Source: Odiellus spinosus (Eukaryota > Arthropoda > Arachnida > Opiliones > Phalangiidae). Taken from it: 64,000 nt of DNA. The position numbers and the translations under genes are program-made. This document shows positions 1-11,046 of this stretch, piece by piece (position 1 is the first letter of the stretch; every line of letters begins with the position of its first letter). The stretch covers positions 10,829,602 through 10,893,601 of the forward strand of contig OY987227.1 in assembly GCA_963920705.1 (NCBI GenBank), given 5' to 3'. The notes beneath the pieces were generated by a model. The model saw nothing but the letters and a program-made list of their open reading frames with translations. It made no database searches and was not told the DNA's origin.

Positions 1-777
1 TTAAGAACTCTTCATATTACACTCGATTTCCATTTCCTTTAGGCTCCCTTTAAGTTCTCGAAAGATTTTTATCCGGTTTTTTGGTAAGGTCTCAGAGAGA
101 AAATACGATTTCAAATAAGATTAACTTAAAAATGTGTAACTTTATTATTTATAGGCCGATTTTGGAGTACTTTGGCTCATTTTGAAGGTCTCACTAAGAT
201 CTAGTTTAATATGTTATTTAAAATATTTTTAATGAGGCTAGACCTTTATTATGTCGATTATAATACTAGAGCTTCGGTTCTCTTTCTCTCTTGTTTCATT
301 TAATTTTTTTGTAGCATTTTTTTCTGTCTGATGGAATGAGTTGAGGATGTTTTTTTTTTGCGTAACAGCCTCGCTCGTATTTATTGCTCCTAGTTGCGCT
401 CCCGTAGGAGCATTAGCGGACTCGCACGTGCGTGTAATAATGGTAAAAGTAACAATAAATGAGCGCTTAGAAATAAAAAGTATACCAATTTTGATAGCGG
501 AGAGAGAGTGAGATTCGCGAGGGGTTTTAAGGATGGGACGAAGGGGGAATGAGGAGGTAAAGGGGGTCAACTTCATGGCGCGCTATCTTTTTATACCTTA
601 ATTGTTTCCTTTCGTACAATTTCATTTTAAAGCATTTTTTTATTTAGGGAAGGTTTTGTTCCTATATATGAGATTTTAAATGATTTAAGAGGGTATTGAG
701 GTTAAAATTGGATTAAAGTAAGATATTTGAACTTGTGTTAGCCTAAATAACTCGTTTGGTTATAAAACTACCCAAAT
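1..777. other. No gene seen
   Basis: AT-rich sequence. A 112-codon minus-strand frame (238-576) shows no recognisable domain or splice context. Confidence 0.5.
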
Positions 778-1076
778 TAATTATATAAATAAATATGTAG
801 CTAATATAAATAAATATATTGCTAATATAAATAAATATATTGCTAATATAAATAAATATATTGCTAATATAAATAAATATATTGCTAATATAAATAAATA
901 TATTGCTAATATAAATAAATATATTGCTAATATAAATAAATATATTGCTAATATAAATATATATATTGCCAATATAAATATATATATTGCCAATATAAAT
1001 AAATATATTGCTAATATAAATAAATATATTGCGAATATAAATAAATATATTGCTAATATAAATAAATATATTGTGA
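778..1076. repeat. 21-bp AT-rich minisatellite, about 14 units
   Basis: The unit is AATATAAATAAATATATTGCT, nearly perfect, with a TA-expanded pair of units near 955-985. The antisense 131-codon frame (repeating IYLFILA) is a product of the period and not a gene. Confidence 0.95.
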
Positions 1077-2034
1077 ATGAAATTAAATATGTACCAAACA
1101 ATAAAATTGACTGTAGACTAAAGATAATCCAAACAATAAAATATTTTAAAATGTTTATTAAGAAAATAAATTCCAAGCGCCCGTTAAATTTAAAGTTTTT
1201 TGTAAAATATCTTATTTTAGTGTTTTATTTATACCTGCGCATTTACTTATATTTTTTACTTAACCTTTTATTTGGAATATAATCGTATTTTACTTTAATA
1301 CTTTAATTTATTTGGATCATATATAAATAAACATATATGCATAAGTGAATAGTTTTTACTTAAAATTTATTTTATACTAGGAATACTATTTTATGCGCGA
1401 TAAATTTAATTTTACTTTTTATTTTATGGGAAACGTATTCTACATACCGTTAATTTTATTTTAAATATTATTCTATTTGGAACACTAGATGAAATATATT
1501 TTATTTGTAAAATAGTTCTCATTAATGATAAATTAATCCAGCCAATGTTTTCACTTTTGATAATTTTCAATGCGAACTAGGCTTAAACGGATTCCTCCAT
1601 ACATACATAATAAAGCGCAGGTATGTACCGGACCTTGGAAGTTACATCAAGAGGCTATAATTTAACGTTTTACGCTTAATAGCTCTAGAGAGCGAACGAG
1701 AGAGAGTGGGAAAGAAGGGAGAGGACGGCCTGAGAGGCAGGGGATTATACACACGAGGAAAACATTTAAAACGGTATAGAAATATAAATATCAAAATATA
1801 TATTCAGTTTTTTTATTAAAGGGAGTTGGGTTTATTCGCTCCGTTGCTCTTCTCAAACGCAGTTAGAGATTTAACTCCGACGTAGTTTTAACGCCAATTA
1901 ACGAGTAGGCAGAAAAACTGAAAGGCGCGCGAGCCCTGTTAGAATTGCCAGATACGACCATAACACACCTTCTTTTAAAGGTCAAGTAATACCGAATGGA
2001 AAAAAAAAAACACATTTATGTTGTTGCTTTTCAT
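1077..2034. other. No gene seen
   Basis: AT-rich, with a purine-rich block (about 1688-1742). No supported frame or splice pair. Confidence 0.5.
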
Positions 2035-2130
2035 TTCATTGTGCTCCCATGGAATAACGAAACAAATTGACTTACCCAATGAAGAATCGCCTAATTTGGT
2101 CGAAAATGGTAGAAATTGGAAAATCTCAAA
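2035..2130 (+). repeat. F2 dispersed repeat, copy 1 (poly(A)-tailed)
   Basis: TTTTCATTTCATTGTGCTCC, GGATAACGAA-like and CCAATGAAGAA segments occur in the same order at 62203-62300. It ends in the 45-base A run. Confidence 0.6.
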
Positions 2131-2133
2131 CAA

Positions 2134-2138
<5 letters not shown>

Positions 2139-2183
<45 letters not shown>
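2139..2183 (+). repeat. Poly(A) run of 45
   Basis: It follows the F2 repeat directly. It may mark the 3' end of a retroposed segment or simple slippage. Confidence 0.85.
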
Positions 2184-2184
<1 letters not shown>

Positions 2185-2303
2185 AGAATTCAACAAAAGT
2201 CGACAAAAAATTCAAATTAATTTCGTCCACTTTAGTTGAAGGTCTACTTTAAGGTTGTGTATCAGTTTGTTTCGTCGCGTGTAAACTTTAGCGTTCCCGG
2301 CTG

Positions 2304-2454
2304 ACAGACAGGCAAACCTAGCTAGATAATTATATATTTTGAACGATTAAGATAGTTAAAACATAAACCTTTTCCTAAGAGTAGATTTAATTAAAGTGCA
2401 TATTGTTACCAATTTAACATAAAAGTCAAGATGAGTAACATTTACAAAATATCG
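2304..2454 (+). repeat. 151-bp direct repeat, copy 1
   Basis: Nearly identical to 4141-4291 (sharing CTAGATAATTATATATTT and AAAGTCAAGATGAGTAACAT). The ends are abrupt, suggesting a recent duplication or a mobile element lacking obvious terminal inverted repeats. Confidence 0.85.
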
Positions 2455-3284
2455 GCAAAAATATACGTATATCATTGAATATTACAAAAACAGTAGAAAA
2501 AATACTTTAATCGCCATCTTAGAATTTTTTGGAAACGATAAATCGCCCACATTCTTACCATCAGTGTGGCTGCGTGGCTATTAAAAATTAAACATAACAT
2601 AAATAATGTTTGTGAGACTTTCACTTTAAAAACGTATTAATTTTCGATCGTGGTTAAGTTACTAAAAGAGAAGGTCATCAGAGCCGCTGTTAAAATTGTA
2701 TTCGTAATATGATTAGACTAGAATTTAACGCTAATTGGAAGCCAAACTATAATAGTCTATAAGGGGGACCGCGTTTGAAGCCTTTGGCTTCTGCAGAATC
2801 GAAACCTTATCTCGATTATCCACTCCCCTCTTCCCTTAACCTATCTCGTATAAAACCCGTTCAGTTTTAATCGTTTTGAGAAATCTTTACTAATTAAAAT
2901 GATTGATTCGAGGACCATTTTCTCGCGAACACCTTCGGGCTCGTTTGTAGAAAAACCAATTCCTTCAATTAAGAAAAGAGATTCGAAACCCTCTTTTTAG
3001 TTAAAGTGATATTGTCACAATATTTTCGAAGGTCTATTAATTTTTTTTTATATTATTAAAAATCTTATATTATACTTTTAAGAGTTTTAAATATTAAATA
3101 TTGTGATTTTGGACGCTGATGGTGTTACAACGTAGAATACATGTGATATAAGATGAAGAAAGTGGACATTCTAAGCTTGAGGTGGGGGTCCTTCAAGTAG
3201 ACCTATTAATTATACCATATCAAAAGTCTACTTTGACCATACTTAAAAAGGTGTCCGTCATTTTTGAAAGGTATTAGATAGGTA

Positions 3285-3355
3285 TGTAGTTTTACGAAAA
3301 AGTGGCAGAATGCGCGAGAATCACCATATTCTTATAATCTACAGTCACACTATTC
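3285..3355 (-). repeat. F3 dispersed repeat, short degraded copy
   Basis: TTTTACGAAAAAGTGGCAGA, then GCGCGAGAATCA and CTACAGTCACAC, keep the family order. Confidence 0.4.
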
Positions 3356-4140
3356 TTAATCGATTTGAAACGGTAAAATGAAACCTTTATTCGAATCGCC
3401 AGAAATCGTTTTAAGCGTCACGTATTCACGCATTATCTTTATAAATCGATTTATTTTAGTTTCCTCTATCGGTTGTTGAAACCGAATCGGTACGAAACTG
3501 GTTCCCGAAGCAGTTTCGAGAAATCGATTCGAGAAAAAACGGTTTCCGGTTCACACGACTCTAGCGAAACGTTTTGAAACAGTTTAAATCGATTCCAATG
3601 CATATGTATATGTATATAATTGAATGGTTTATTAACAATCTTTCCCATTTGCATTTTTTTTTTACGAGAAATCGGTGACAACATCACTTCGAATAGAAAT
3701 ACCACGCTTTTTTTTCCGTCCGACAAGTATAAAAATTTGTTAGGGATAAAAATCATGCTTTTTATCGTATTTCTGGAGTCGAAGGTCAAACTAGTTTAAA
3801 TTTCGAAATTCAAGGGGAGTTGAAAATGTCCGTTCATAATTGCATCATTAAATTTACATTTTATAACTTGTGTGATATAATTTGTTTCCAGATGAATCAC
3901 GAATTAACAACTAATTATTTTCGCATCATTTTTTTCTTTAGCCTAATTATTTATGTTAACCATTTTAATAAGCCTATAATTATGTTGATTTTGGAGTCGA
4001 TCAATTGGAAACAAAACCTGGTCGATCATTTCCGAGTCGATCAAATGAAGCCAATTAGATTAAATATTTTATAAGCCTATAATTATATTTTTGTTTATTT
4101 AACCTGATCATTTTGATGCTTTGCATAATTTACCCGACAG

Positions 4141-4291
4141 GCAGACAGGCAGACGTAGCTAGATAATTATATATTTCGAACGATTAAGATAGTTAAAATA
4201 TAAACCTTTTCCTAAGAGTAGCTTTAATTAAAGTGCATATTGTTACCAATTTAACATAAAAGTCAAGATGAGTAACATTTACAAAATATCG
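4141..4291 (+). repeat. 151-bp direct repeat, copy 2
   Basis: This is the partner of 2304-2454, in the same orientation and differing at only a few positions. Both copies are preceded by a GACAGGCAGACAGGC-like short repeat. Confidence 0.85.
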
Positions 4292-4461
4292 ACGTAAGCT
4301 GATAATTATAATTATTATTTAGGCTTATCAAGTTAAAATTACAAATATATATTTTGAAAATTTTATTGAAGATGAAGGGAGTTACGTTTTTATTGTTAAA
4401 AACAGTAATTTACTAAAAAGCTTATCGTAAACCAAATTTTAATGAAATTAATGAATAATAT

Positions 4462-4777
4462 CAAGAATCCATTCAGGTTCCACAAGAATATGGGAGGGCC
4501 GCGATTCAATAACCATCCTCCCAAACTTTGTTGCAAAAGTTCGTCTGCTTCGAATCGATTTTTCAAGTAAATCGCTCCTGACATCTATTATTAACCCGCG
4601 CCACTAACGACCTTGACATAATATTTTGGGTAATAAAAATGGAGCCGACCGAAAAAATATCTAAGCGCACAAATGTTGCGAAAATTGCAGACAAACTTTT
4701 GGTACAAAGTTTGGGAGGATGGTACCAGTGGCTAAAGCTATGCTCCCATATTCTTATGGAACCTGAATGGATTCTTG
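4462..4777. mobile_element. Fold-back DNA transposon (MITE-1), copy 1, 7-bp target duplication
   Basis: The element starts CAAGAATCCATTCAGGTTCC and ends with the inverse, GGAACCTGAATGGATTCTTG. The inner arms also pair: CATCCTCCCAAACTTTG with CAAAGTTTGGGAGGATG. It is flanked by ATAATAT on both sides (4455-4461 and 4778-4784), an exact 7-bp duplication. It carries no transposase frame, so it is a non-autonomous element. Confidence 0.88.
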
Positions 4778-5195
4778 ATAATATTAAATGTAAAAAATAA
4801 TTTGGCTTCTCTTTAAGGGTGTAATTTTTGTTGTATGATTTTTTAAAAGGCTTATCCTTACTCTTAAAACCATTTAAAGTGGGTAGTTTAGACTTTTAGT
4901 TTGCCCTCTTGAAGTCTGCTGGTTTAAACAAAAATCTTTAAAAATAAAAGATGTGTTTACCGCAACAGCGGGCGCGCTCAATATCGCCCTAAAACCGGTA
5001 TATTTTAAAGAAAAAGACAAAAACCTTTTAAAAAGTATATAGAAGGAGATACGTTATTAAGTACTACCTTAAACGTTAAGTTAAGACGACTCCCGAATAC
5101 ATCATTTTTACCCTTGTTTCTACTAAATAACAAAAAAGGGGCCGCCAGCTCGTAATTTAGGAACTTCAAAGACAATAAAGTTAGATCAGATTTTT

Positions 5196-5961
5196 TTAAA
5201 GGGAGAATGCAACCTAAAATCGGTGTTTTTTTATTGATTTCTTATCGTTTAAATAGGCCTAATATTACAGTAAAAATAAATTAAAAACAAATATTAAACA
5301 AGAAATATATTTAAAACTTACGCGGAAAATAGGCTTAGCTGGATTCATAGAGATCACCTGAACTCCCCGTAACTAGTGACCAATGACATTGATCCACGGC
5401 TCTTATATTTGTTAATGCAGGAGCTCTATAATCAATTGGTCGCTAGTCCTTAAACGGGGAGTTCAGGATATCTCCATGAATCCAGCTAAGCCTATTTTGA
5501 TTTTAAGTTTTAAATTTATTTCTAGTTTAATATTTGTTTTTTACTGGTGGATTAGGAGTATTTAAACAATAAAAAGCCTCAGTTTAATTAGGAATAATGC
5601 ACTAGCAAAAATAATTTAGTTAGAAATCAACTTATAAGTAGGCTTAAGAGGGATCCATGGAGAGTTTCAAATCTCGCCTCTGGCCAACGAGCGAAAACGC
5701 ACCCCTCTTAAGCCTAGTTTGAAACGTTTTTCTGTCGGATTTGAGCTCGTTCTTCTCTTCTGATTCGCCTAAGACTCGTCAACGATGAGATATCAAACTC
5801 TCCCAGGATACCCGATAAGCCTACTTTCCTAGTTAGTAAGCTACAAATTTATTTTTAGCTTAATATTAGTTTGTAATTTTATTTATTAGTGGAATAGGGC
5901 TATTTAAACGATAAGGAATCGATAGAAAATCACTTGTTGTCGGGTTTTATTCTCCCTTTAA
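5196..5961. mobile_element. Composite fold-back element (MITE-2 family), copy 1
   Basis: Outer ends are inverted: TTAAAGGGAGAATGCAACC at the left and ATTCTCCCTTTAA at the right, followed inward by GATTTCTTATCGTTTAAATA and its inverse. Inside are two separate hairpins. One has arms at about 5328-5372 and 5451-5497 (AGGCTTAGCTGGATTCAT). The other is at about 5638-5680 and 5785-5826 (GGCTTAAGAGGGATCC). No protein frame is present. Two nested or fused fold-backs are likely. Confidence 0.75.
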
Positions 5962-7189
5962 CAAAATATAACTAGAAAGTAATTGCCACGCATGTATAGA
6001 TAGCTATGAGATAATCGGGGTGGTTTTCCTTGGGCATAAATTTTGGTTCAACTCTATCTCAGAACTTGTTCATGAAATAAATGCGAATAAGCTTTTATAC
6101 TCTTTAATAATTCTAAATTTAAAGGAAAGGTGAAGTGAAAAATAATTTTATATCACTTTTTAGCAAGACGCTCTATATTTGCATCTTATAATTACATATT
6201 TTAAATATTTAACTTTTTTTAATCAAAACCCAGCTAAGCCTAAAATCTTATGGATAATTTTTGATATTTTATAATTAAACCACCAAGTTTATTAATGACT
6301 TACTCTACGGGTAGAAGATTTACTACTAATTAATTATTACGAGTAAAGAATAATTTTTATTAAAATAAATATATTTTGGTGTCACTCTCCCTTTACGATA
6401 TTGCTATAGTTTAATTCAGTTTGAGTCTTCAGCAAGTAGAAAGCTAGGTTCCCTTTAATTTCTCCGTTACAGTATCTTTAATAAAGAAAAAGATTTACTT
6501 CTCACGCGCTCAAAACTCAAAATGATTCGAACTCAAAATTATCCGCGCGAGCTTTTTTACATTATTCAGAATTGGCGCGTGATTTAAAATTTTGTTTGTT
6601 CTTTAAAAAAGTTTATTGATGCGATATTAGGGGAAGTTAAGAAATGCGTACCATTTAATAGAGCAATATATCTTTTAATTCGGTATATTCGCTTTTCAAG
6701 GATGGATCGAGTAGTAGCCGGATATTGGCCGCGTGTTGTTCGTAATATATAATGAATAGGGAACAAAATAACAGGCGGTAGCCGCGCGTTGCGTCGATCG
6801 TGAATCGTGATTAACTAATTACGCTTCTTTACTCTAGTAAGGATAAGAAAAATCCCCCGAGTTACACAGCGTGGGGATCGCGACTCCCGGGTACTTTTTC
6901 CAGCCCCCCCCCCTTTCTATTTAATTCTTTCGTTTGAAAACATAATATCGAAACCAAGAATAAACTGCCTTTAAAATTATACAAAATATGATAAAAATTG
7001 TAAAATTAGTTTTAACCAGATATATTTTGAATGCATTTTGTAAAGGGAAAAATGCTTTAAGATACCCCAAGAAATAACGAGAGAAATATTTTTAATTAGA
7101 GGAAAAAAGGACGATTATTTGCTGGCAAAAATAGTTAAAATTAAATTTTTTATTTTAGTATAATTATCGAAAAAAAATATTTACGAGAC
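5962..7189. other. No gene seen
   Basis: AT-rich. A C9 run lies near 6906. A cluster of CpG at 6770-6900 has no frame. Confidence 0.45.
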
Positions 7190-7470
7190 GTTTTGAGCCG
7201 TCGATCGTTAGTTTTAATTTTTATTTTTTCGGTATATGACGTAGTTTGTTTCTAGAACGATAATTTTCATACGAAAGGATAGAATTTTCTGTATTAAGTA
7301 CTTTAACGAAAAATACCACGCGAAAGCGACCTTATCACGTGCCTGAACGCGCGAGAATTAATTGTAGGCTCTACAATAGTCACGCGACTATATTGATGAC
7401 GTAATATTGCGGGAATTTTTATTTGAAAAATTTCGAAAATGACGATTGTAAAATATATATTTTTACTGTC
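7190..7470 (-). repeat. F3 dispersed repeat, long copy
   Basis: Contains TTAAGTACTTTAACGAAAAA, CGCGAAAGCGAC and GTAGGCTCTACAATAGTCAC in order. This is the inverse of the 50.3 kb copy. Confidence 0.75.
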
Positions 7471-8277
7471 ACTGTAATTTTCAATGACATGTGTATATAT
7501 ATTTTGAATCGTTTTTCAACGACCTTTTTGGAGTTGATAAAAAACCTCATTTTAAACATTATCCGAATATAAAATAAGTGAAAATATATGAATAACAGTT
7601 CTTGATAACGGTTAGTCTATTACAAACACTAATTTTGATTCAAACGTGTAGAGAACAATAACTAAAAGATAGATTAATTTTAATTTTCCAAAATATTACT
7701 TCATAAAACATAATTAAACTTCACGAATGTTTTATTTTTCCTGTGATTATCTTTAGTTTTCTGGGCATAATATTGATTTTAACTCGAAGAGAAGTGAAAA
7801 CACTATATGGAAGCATTATTTTTAAATAGTAATATAGGCCTAGCTTCATCTATTAAAATTCAAAACATTTATGTTTCACCAAAAAAAAAAACATTTTTAA
7901 ACATCTGCATATGATATATTTTTTCTTACCAATTGCACCTGGATTTAGCGATTTAACTAATCTGGTCAACTGTAGCTCCGCCCCTTTAATTCCCCCCAAC
8001 AATGATTCTTTTCAAAATAAGAGTTCCTTATTGGTTGTTAAACCTAATTCATTTTCGAGCTACCGTAACAAAATCGTTTCCAACGCTTATAAATAAAATC
8101 AAACTAATAGTTCTCCCCATAAAGGGCGAGTATCATTTATCTCGCCTATTAAAAATGCTTGTTATTTATCAGTCTTATTACAATTTTTTTCCATACCTTT
8201 CAAGTTCTATAGAACACTCTTTCTCTATTTTTTAACGCACGCGCAACCCCAAATTTCCTGAACAAAAGGCACGCGAA

Positions 8278-8745
8278 GCCTTTTTTGTATAAAAAAGGCA
8301 GGCGAAGACGTTATTTGTATAAAAAAGGCAGGCGAAGACGTTATTTGTACAAAAAAGGCAGGCGAAGACGTTATTTGTATAAAAAAGGCAAGCGAAGACG
8401 TTATTTGTATAAAAAAGGCAGGCGAAGACGTTATTTGTATAAAAAAGGCAGGCGAAGACGTTATTTGTATAAAAAAGGCAGGCGAAGACGTTATTTGTAT
8501 AAAAAAGGCAGGCGAAGACGTTATTTGTATAAAAAAGGCAGGCGAAGACGTTATTTGTATAAAAAAGGCAGGCGAAGACGTTATTTGTATAAAAAAGGCA
8601 GGCTAAGACGTTATTTGTATAAAAAATCAGGCGAAGACGTTATTTGTATAAAAAAGGCAGGCGAAGACGTTATTTGTATAAAAAAGGCAGGCGAAGCCAT
8701 TCTTTGTATTAAAAAAGGCTGGCGAAGCCATTCTTTGTATAAAAA
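8278..8745. repeat. 30-bp minisatellite, about 15 units
   Basis: The unit contains GGCAGGCGAAGACG followed by TTATTTGTATAAAAAA. It is almost perfect in the centre, with variant units at the right end. Because 30 is divisible by three it creates a 165-codon frame of YKKGRRRRYL repeats, which has no gene context and is treated as spurious. Confidence 0.95.
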
Positions 8746-9045
8746 AATCATGTGCTGCCTTTCTCTGTATATACCAAAATAACGCACAGCCTTTCTCTTT
8801 ATAAATCTTTCTCTGTGTGTGATAAAATCACGCGCAGCCTTTCTCTATCTATATCAAAAGCACGCGCAGCCTTTCTCTATCTATATCAAAAGCACGCGCA
8901 GCCTTTTCTATTTATATCAAAAGCACGCGCAGCCTTTTTCTATAGATATCAGAAGCACGCGCAGGCTTTCTCTATTTATATTCAAAGCACGAGCAGTCAT
9001 TCTTTATTTATAACAAAATCACGCGCTGCCTTTTTCTATTTATCA
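8746..9045. repeat. 32-bp minisatellite, about 9 units
   Basis: The unit contains CACGCGCAGCCTTTCTCTA followed by a TATATCAAAAG-like part. It abuts the 30-bp array and the two share short blocks (GCGAAGCC / GCGCAGCC and a TTTxTxTATA segment), suggesting a common ancestral unit. Confidence 0.9.
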
Positions 9046-9774
9046 AAATTTTTATATTCAGCACTAGGTTTCTATTGTCTTTTAAAGTTTTGTTTACTTC
9101 CCCTTTAAATATTTCAGGGTGGGTTTTTCATGTCTATAACTCGTACTATATGTACAAATCGAGGTTCTCGTTGCGGGTCGTGATTTAGCTACCGCGGGCG
9201 AAAGCGACCGAAATCCATTCGTTCTTAACTCCGGATATTGAACACGAATTATCGTGATCGACGCGCGCGATTCAACCCCCTTTTCACCCCCTTTATCCGC
9301 GTGAACGGGCCAATTTTGTAAATTATTTCTATACTGGACGTTTTAAGGCCAATAGATTTCTGTTTTTAATTTCGCGTGAGATTCGATAATTATTTTTAAA
9401 CGATTTTTTTTGTTTCTTTTCTTTTTTCATTGCCCCCACGTTTGTATTTTTTAATTTTTTAAAGATAGTTTACGTACGAGACGTAAATTGAGGCGTGAGT
9501 TCTGCTTAAACCGTTCTGATTTCGGCCCTTTTTGAATTCAAAAATAATTTCAAAATAAAAATCGCATTTTTTTTTCCTGATCCCTCGCGGCGATTTTTAG
9601 GCTTTTTAAAGAAACTTCCGTATTAAAGCTCCACGGGATTAAAGGTAAAATATGGAAGCTCGATCATTGTAAATTAACTTTTAAAATTGATTTATATAAG
9701 AATTACTTCTAATATTAATTTTTCAATGTCATAGACGAAAATCTACTTTATCTTTATTGACCCGTAGCTATTTT

Positions 9775-9975
9775 AGAGCCAATATTCGATATTCGCGCAT
9801 TCTGTCACGTGATTTGATTCACAGGGATCTTTATCGTGAAAGAATATAATCCAGAAAGTATAGAAATATTCTACGTCATCAAGCCGAAAGACTATGTTTG
9901 CCATTTTTAATTTTGAAGTTTCTTAAAAACGCGTCACCCAAAAGGGGTAAAATTTTAAATGAAGGTTTTTTTTTT
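9775..9975 (+). repeat. F3 dispersed repeat, partial copy
   Basis: Has AATCCAGAAAGTATAGAAAT and the tail ATTTTTAATTTTGAAGTTTC in the same order as the 50.3 kb copy. Confidence 0.55.
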
Positions 9976-10334
9976 CGATATTATTATGCAATTTGGCTTT
10001 TCCATATCTCTCGAGCCTCTTCCTTTGAATTAAATCCGCTTAGTCTTAGTCCCATTTTAATTTAAATTTTCCCTCTTAATTTGGGTATTCCACCTCTGTA
10101 GCTCAAACTATATGTGAACTAAAACCCACTGATGTCACGTCACTCTTTTACTCTAACCCCTTTTCCTTCAACTCTCTCCATCTCTTATTGCCTTCCATAA
10201 ATTAGTTCATCCATTGAGCAACATCAGAAGCCTCTCTTTATATTCCGTCTAATCCTCGTGAAACAAAACCGAATGTAACAATTTCAATTTAAGGAGAGAA
10301 ATTAAGCAAACGTTTGTTTAGAAATCCACATCCT

Positions 10335-10680
10335 TTTAGCCTTTGTGTTTAGTACAATTCGCTCGCGCGTCGTGGGAAAATAAATGGTTCACGTAATAAG
10401 AATGAATAAAGGAATGTTGGGAAGGAAGAGAAAATTATAGAAGCTCGTGCTTTGAAATCGACCCTTATTTAGCCTTCGAGTTTAGTAAATCTCGCGGGAA
10501 ACGTGGAAAAATAAATTGTTCACGTAACAAGAATGAATGAAGGAATGTTAAGGGAAAACGGAGTTAAATTAAACAGAAAACCATCCTTCAACTTTATTAA
10601 ATATCTTACCACGAACAAACTTTACATTTTGTGCGCGTAATGAAAGTTAGTGAAGGAATATTAGGGGAGCTGGGAAACGT
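10335..10680. repeat. Degenerate ~130-bp direct repeat, three units
   Basis: GTTCACGTAATAAGAATGAA (about 10388) recurs 130 bases later with few changes (GTTCACGTAACAAGAATGAA), and a third weaker copy lies near 10636. Each unit has a preceding CGCG block. Confidence 0.55.
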
Positions 10681-11015
10681 ACTCCAGCCTAATGTTGCAT
10701 TTAAAGCCTCCGACTATATTCACAGTTACAGAGTGAATAAAGTAATTCTCGCGCGCTCGAAATTAAAACGTTGCCTCGCGAGCTCGCGCGGGAAGTTTTA
10801 TTCCGTCAACCTCTAACGTCCACTTCGTTCGACTTACTCGAAGCAACGCGTACAAAGTTACGAATGAAGAATTGGGTTTATAAGTTTGTACTAGTTTACC
10901 TTGATTTTCTCTAGTTCCTTTATTGCGACCGGATTTATTTAAATAAGGCGAACGAAGGCGAAAGACGCGGGTCCCGTAATTAGCGCGAGTCCCGTCACAC
11001 GTATATACGATAGAG

Positions 11016-11046
11016 TTTTGGCGGGAAAAAAAGGGATATATATAGG
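11016..11046 (+). promoter_or_regulatory. E2F-type motif next to TATA-like motif
   Basis: TTTTGGCGGGAAAAA (11016-11030) is followed five bases later by ATATATATAGG. The surrounding 10.9-11.2 kb is CpG-rich and purine-rich downstream. No coding start follows convincingly. Confidence 0.25.

Noticed and set aside
781..1176. 131-codon hydrophobic frame with IYLFILA repeats
   Set aside because: It is an artefact of the 21-bp AT minisatellite.
8285..8782. 165-codon frame of YKKGRRRRYL repeats
   Set aside because: The 30-bp repeat period keeps the frame open. No flanking gene structure was seen.
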